From Actinomycetes bacterium (lineage in GTDB: Bacteria; Actinomycetota; Acidimicrobiia; Acidimicrobiales; Palsa-688): a stretch of 10,811 bases of DNA. A program made the translations under genes and the position numbers. The DNA lies in assembly GCA_021827225.1 (NCBI GenBank), contig JAKAXG010000078.1:1-10811 (forward strand). Direction: 5' to 3'. Below the pieces are notes generated by a model. That model was not told the DNA's origin and did not search any database. It was given only the letters and a program-made list of their open reading frames with translations. Positions 6,684-10,811 of the stretch are shown in pieces (position 1 is the stretch's first letter; every line of letters begins with the position of its first letter).

Positions 6684-6708
6684 CCGGGATGATGCCCTGA
6701 AGTATCAT
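6680..6708 (+). promoter_or_regulatory. Probable housekeeping promoter for the thioesterase gene
   Basis: GTGACC (6680-6685) and TATCAT (6703-6708) are separated by exactly 17 bases, a fair match to SigA-type -35 and -10 elements. It overlaps the end of the phosphatase gene and would start about 24 bases before the GTG. A GATGAT / ATCATC dyad (6688-6709) covers the spacer and -10, and could serve as an operator or weak terminator. Confidence 0.4.
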
Positions 6709-6738
6709 CGGGCCCATCGGTACACGTAGCAGGTTCAG

Positions 6739-7605
6739 GTGAGCGGGCCGGGGCCGGCTGCGGGAGATGCCCTTCCGTGGGCGCAGGTCTCGGAGGTGCA
6801 CGCCGACGGCGTCTTCGAGGTGGAGATGGACGGGGGGTTCGCCATCGCCGACGGGGTGTGCAACGGCGGCTACGTGCTGGCCGTCCTGCACCAGGTGGCG
6901 TTGGCCGCCCTGACCGACGTCGGAGCCTCCGCCACCTCCGCGGTGGCCGTCTCCAGCCAGTTCCTGGCGCCCACGCCGCCGGGACCGGCCACGGTGCGGA
7001 TAGCCCGCATGAAGACGGGCCGCACCCTGGGGCGGGTGGAGGTGGAGTTGGACAGCGGCAGGGGGACCGCCGTGCGGGCCGTCCTTCTGTTCCTCACCCC
7101 TTCGGCGGAGACGGCCGAGCCGAGCGAACTGTGGCGGTCGGTCGAGCCTCCGGCCATGGCGGCCCCCGGCGACAGCAGGCCCATGCCGACCCGCCGCTCC
7201 GACTCGGTCGCCTGGCCCACCATGTACCAGGACCGCATCGAACTGCTCGTCGATCCCGCTACGAGCGGCTTCCTCGACGGCCGGCCGAGCGGGCGGGGAG
7301 AGATCAGGACCTGGTGGTCGCTCAGGAACCGCCGGATCATGGACGCCGGCCTTCTCCTGCTGGCGCTCGACGCCATGCCGCCGGGGACCATGGAGCTGGC
7401 GGGGGTGGCCACCGGGTCTCCTACGGTGCAGTTGGAGGCCCGCCTGTACGCCGACGAGGCCGCCCTCCGGTCGGTGAGCTGGCCGTTCATCGTCCGTCAG
7501 CAGGTCCTGACCGCCGGCCGGGTGACCGCCGACCAGGCTTGCGAGCTCTGGGACGCGTCCGGCCGGTTCCTGGCCTCGGCGACCCAGGTGAACTGGCTGC
7601 TGTAG
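6739..7605 (+). CDS. Acyl-CoA thioesterase family protein (two hotdog domains)
   Basis: This 288-residue protein looks like the TesB-related double-hotdog thioesterase family, which hydrolyses acyl-CoA to free acid and CoA. The N-terminal hotdog has FAIADGVCNGGYVLAVLHQVA (NGGYV at 42-46), the central-helix motif of this family, followed by SSQFLAPTPPGPATVRI and the strand-rich GRTLGRVEVELDS, RAVLLFLTPS. The C-terminal half repeats the pattern less clearly (EIRTWWSLRNRRIMDAGLLLLALDAMPP, TVQLEARLYA, FIVRQQVLTAGRVTADQACELWDASGRFLASATQVNWLL) and ends as the family does. The GTG start is chosen because it begins the frame just after a probable promoter; AGG upstream is only a weak ribosome site. 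The natural acyl substrate is unknown. The gene stands alone between a promoter and a terminator. Confidence 0.85.
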   Translation: MSGPGPAAGDALPWAQVSEVHADGVFEVEMDGGFAIADGVCNGGYVLAVLHQVALAALTDVGASATSAVAVSSQFLAPTPPGPATVRIARMKTGRTLGRVEVELDSGRGTAVRAVLLFLTPSAETAEPSELWRSVEPPAMAAPGDSRPMPTRRSDSVAWPTMYQDRIELLVDPATSGFLDGRPSGRGEIRTWWSLRNRRIMDAGLLLLALDAMPPGTMELAGVATGSPTVQLEARLYADEAALRSVSWPFIVRQQVLTAGRVTADQACELWDASGRFLASATQVNWLL

Positions 7606-7617
7606 CCGATCCGGTAA

Positions 7618-9123
<1,506 letters not shown>

Positions 9124-9162
9124 GGGCCCTCGCCGGGATCTCCGGAGGTCCGCCCCCCAGCC

Positions 9163-9924
9163 TCAGCGGCCCTCCTCGTCCTGCAGGTCGTGCAGGGCCG
9201 CCCGCAGCTGCTTCTCCTCGGCCGGGGCCAGCACGTCGATGGCGAGCAGGCCCCGGTTGCGCTCCTCCGAGCGTTGGCGATCGACCACGGTGACGCCGAG
9301 GGTGAACTTCTGGTGAGGGGTCGCCATCTCCAGTGACAGGCGGTCGCCCAGTTCGAGGTCTTCCTGGGTGTGGACGGCCACCGCGCCGGGCGAGATGGCG
9401 ACGGTGGAGGCGGCCTGCGACCTGGCGGACGACGGGGAGGTCCAGTGGACCAGCAGGCTGTGGTGCACCTGCGGCTGCAACCGCCGCTGGTGGCGGGCCA
9501 TGGCCTGGGCGACGGTCCTGGCGTCGGCACCCGCCAGCACGCCGAACGACAGCCCGGTGGCGTAACCGTTGGCGCCCCTCACGCAGTGACGCACGGTGGC
9601 GTGGGCGGAGACGACCTCGTCCTCGCTCAGGTGCAGCGATACCCGGACCCGGAGATCCTCGTCCAGGCGCGACGGGACCAGCACCCGCAGTCCTCCCTGG
9701 CTGATGTCCAGGGTCGTGGAGCGCAGAGCGTCGGAGCCCTTGGCGGACAGGGAGATGTCGATGGGGAGGGCGACGGGCACCCGGAACAGGGACCGGCGGT
9801 TGATGGCCAGCATCCGCCGCGGCGCGGTCAGCAGATCGGCGGCGGCCTCCGCCTCCCGTTCCGCCTGTGCCACGCCGCCCCGGGCGGCGCCTGCGTTGGT
9901 CTGTGAGTGAGATTCGCTGCCCAC
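9163..9924 (-). CDS. PilZ-domain protein, predicted c-di-GMP effector
   Basis: This is a 253-residue cytoplasmic protein. After a polar Ala/Glu-rich N-terminus comes a PilZ domain with both c-di-GMP-binding motifs: RxxxR in NRRSLFRV (R44, R48) and DxSxxG in LDISQGGLRV (D73, S75, G78). The C-terminal half (about 135-253) looks like a second, degenerate PilZ-type barrel: AISPGAVAVHTQEDLELGDRLSLEM resembles the same strand pattern but lacks the binding residues. PilZ proteins change activity or partner binding when they bind c-di-GMP; the partner here is unknown. GTG 9924 is chosen because GGGAAGG lies 9 bases upstream; ATG 9972 (269 residues) and GTG 9933 are alternatives, but the extra N-terminus is a basic, poorly coding-like stretch. 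The gene converges on argG and diverges from the second GAF gene. Confidence 0.9.
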   Translation of the reverse strand: MGSESHSQTNAGAARGGVAQAEREAEAAADLLTAPRRMLAINRRSLFRVPVALPIDISLSAKGSDALRSTTLDISQGGLRVLVPSRLDEDLRVRVSLHLSEDEVVSAHATVRHCVRGANGYATGLSFGVLAGADARTVAQAMARHQRRLQPQVHHSLLVHWTSPSSARSQAASTVAISPGAVAVHTQEDLELGDRLSLEMATPHQKFTLGVTVVDRQRSEERNRGLLAIDVLAPAEEKQLRAALHDLQDEEGR

Positions 9925-10008
9925 TTCGTTCACCCTTCCCGCCGCTTTGCGCGCCCTACAACGGCTTGCCATTACTTCGTCCGGTTGCCATTTCTCCTTT
10001 AGCTATTC

Positions 10009-10047
10009 CGGGTCGCATTTCGCGGCCGGCCGGCCGCCATTGACCCG
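10009..10047. repeat. Nested inverted repeat upstream of PilZ
   Basis: The 16-base perfect palindrome GCGGCCGGCCGGCCGC (10022-10037) is flanked by a second, outer pair of perfect 6-base arms, CGGGTC (10009-10014) and GACCCG (10042-10047). Its position just upstream of the PilZ start region suggests a regulatory dyad or an RNA stem in the PilZ leader. The inner part is a simple CCGG repeat and could be chance. Confidence 0.4.
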
Positions 10048-10166
10048 TCCGCCCCCCGTCACCTGCTATTTGTCCGGATGATCGCGCCATGTGCCGGTCG
10101 GCGTCGCCGGTCGATGGCTAACGGCACTATCCCATTTTTTCCGAAGAGATACGCTCCGGGGGGCGG

Positions 10167-10195
10167 TTGACGTCGCTATTCGGTGCCCATACCAT
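10167..10195 (+). promoter_or_regulatory. SigA-type promoter giving a leaderless GAF mRNA
   Basis: TTGACG (10167-10172) and TACCAT (10190-10195) are separated by exactly 17 bases. Six bases later is the ATG at 10202, exactly where transcription should begin. Leaderless mRNAs are common in actinobacteria. The -10 overlaps an ACCATT-gctc-AATGGT dyad (10191-10206) that also covers the start codon. Confidence 0.6.
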
Positions 10196-10201
10196 TGCTC
10201 A

Positions 10202-10811
10202 ATGGTGCCCTCGCGTCCCGTGGCCCGTTTCGACACTATGGCTGGGGTCCCGGAGTCCCACGCTTCCGGTCAACCCAGCCGGGTCTGTCCCGAGCCGGCG
10301 GCCGTGACGGCGGTGGTCGGCGATCCTCTGCGGGTGGCCGCCGTCCGGCGGATGGTCCCCCTCTACCGGCCCCCGAGCCTGACCTACGACCGTCTCACCC
10401 GCCTCGCCGCCCAGCTGCTGGACGCCCCGCTGGCCCTGCTGACCCTGGTGGAGGCGGACCGGCAGTTCTTCGTGAGCTCTCACGGCCTGCCGGAGCCGCT
10501 GCGATCGGATCGCCAGACCCCGATCGAGTACTCGATCTGCCAGTTCGCGGTGGCCGCCGGCCGGCCGCTGGTGGTCCCCGACACCTCGGCGGCGCTGTTC
10601 CTCGCCGGCCATCCGGCGGTGACGGAATACGGCATCGCTTCCTACGCCGGCGTCCCGCTCGTCACCCCCGACGGCTGGGCGGTGGGCGCCCTCTGCGTGA
10701 TGGACGTCGCCCCCCGGGACTGGAACGACGACCAGTTGGCCAATCTGGCCCTTCTGGCCGGCATCTGCATGGACGAGATCAGGCTGGCCGGACTGGACCG
10801 CCAGGCTCATA
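10202..10811 (+). CDS. GAF-domain sensor protein, 3' truncated by window
   Basis: The frame is open to the window edge, giving 203 residues. After a variable 40-residue N-terminus, a GAF domain runs from about residue 41 to 195: GDPLRVAAVRR, YDRLTRLAAQLLDAPLALLTLVEADRQFFVSSHGLP, YSICQFAVAAGRPLVVPDT, YAGVPLVTPDGWAVGALCVMD and ICMDEIRL. It aligns along its whole length with the GAF part of the phosphatase at 5442-6683 (same RxAAVRR lead-in, YAGVPL, GxLCVxD, MDExxL), so the two are paralogues. In this GAF subfamily the missing C-terminus is often a PP2C phosphatase, GGDEF or histidine-kinase output domain; which one cannot be seen. The ATG at 10202 is preferred because it matches the predicted transcription start; no Shine-Dalgarno precedes it. 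ATG 10238 is an in-frame alternative. Confidence 0.9.
   Translation, partial: MVPSRPVARFDTMAGVPESHASGQPSRVCPEPAAVTAVVGDPLRVAAVRRMVPLYRPPSLTYDRLTRLAAQLLDAPLALLTLVEADRQFFVSSHGLPEPLRSDRQTPIEYSICQFAVAAGRPLVVPDTSAALFLAGHPAVTEYGIASYAGVPLVTPDGWAVGALCVMDVAPRDWNDDQLANLALLAGICMDEIRLAGLDRQAH

Larger units (their letters stand above)
9973..10201. other. Divergent intergenic region between PilZ and GAF genes
   Basis: This 229-base stretch is less GC-rich than its surroundings and holds no convincing gene. It contains a nested palindrome (10009-10047), a T6 run (near 10135-10140) and the promoter of the GAF gene (10167-10195). On the minus strand AAAGGAG (10000-9994) precedes an ATG at 9991 by only 2 bases. 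That ATG opens an 11-residue frame ending at 9956 and out of frame with PilZ. I could not identify a convincing minus-strand promoter for PilZ. Confidence 0.55.

Noticed and set aside
10079..10170. A 30-codon ORF (ATG 10079 to TGA 10168-10170) in the PilZ/GAF intergenic region
   Set aside because: It has no ribosome-binding site, an Arg-rich low-information product, and overlaps the -35 of the GAF promoter.
10199..10810. A 203-codon minus-strand frame at the right edge
   Set aside because: It is exactly antisense to the second GAF gene, whose GAF motifs are clear on the + strand.

Overview
The window is very GC-rich DNA with dense, short-gapped genes, many GTG starts and almost no A/T-rich coding sequence. 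This fits a high-GC actinobacterium. The best lineage clue is the hypothetical protein at 4603-5154, which carries a Trp-rich WWLASDGRWYPPE motif. From memory, that motif is typical of Acidimicrobiia proteins. The lineage call is an inference. I saw no transposase, integrase, phage gene, tRNA, rRNA or CRISPR array, so this looks like ordinary chromosome.

Left part (1-3474, + strand): the 3' end of a two-domain FKBP-type prolyl isomerase, then a tight three-gene unit. This unit is an unrecognised protein, a PheA/TfdB-type FAD monooxygenase overlapping it by 4 bp (ATGA), and a hemerythrin-like protein starting 5 bases after the monooxygenase stop codon. The unit looks like an oxidative or redox operon of unknown substrate. 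Next (3513-5154, - strand) come a nitronate monooxygenase-type FMN enzyme and, upstream of it, the WYPPE-motif protein.

Centre (5155-7605, + strand): a 287-base divergent intergenic region holds two abutting perfect dyads and a good match to a SigB/SigF-class promoter (GGTTA-N15-GGGTAT). It leads into a GAF-PP2C (SpoIIE/RsbU-type) phosphatase, the kind of enzyme that controls SigB/SigF through partner switching. A two-hotdog acyl-CoA thioesterase follows, with its own probable housekeeping promoter, and a U-tract terminator ends it.

Right part (7705-10811): an argininosuccinate synthase of the long E. coli type (argG), then a convergent PilZ-domain protein (c-di-GMP effector). Divergent from PilZ is a second GAF-sensor gene, cut by the window end. 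Its N-terminal region is clearly paralogous to the GAF part of the phosphatase. The second GAF gene has a TTGACG-N17-TACCAT promoter placed so that its ATG falls on the predicted transcription start, implying a leaderless mRNA.

The genes do not form one pathway. The most coherent theme is signalling: two related GAF sensors, a PP2C phosphatase under an apparent stress-sigma promoter, and a PilZ protein, with several dyad-symmetric candidate operators in the two divergent intergenic regions. I did not find a wholly new multi-gene system. The best leads are the regulatory architecture, the ligand-poor hemerythrin, and the unrecognised partner of the FAD monooxygenase.
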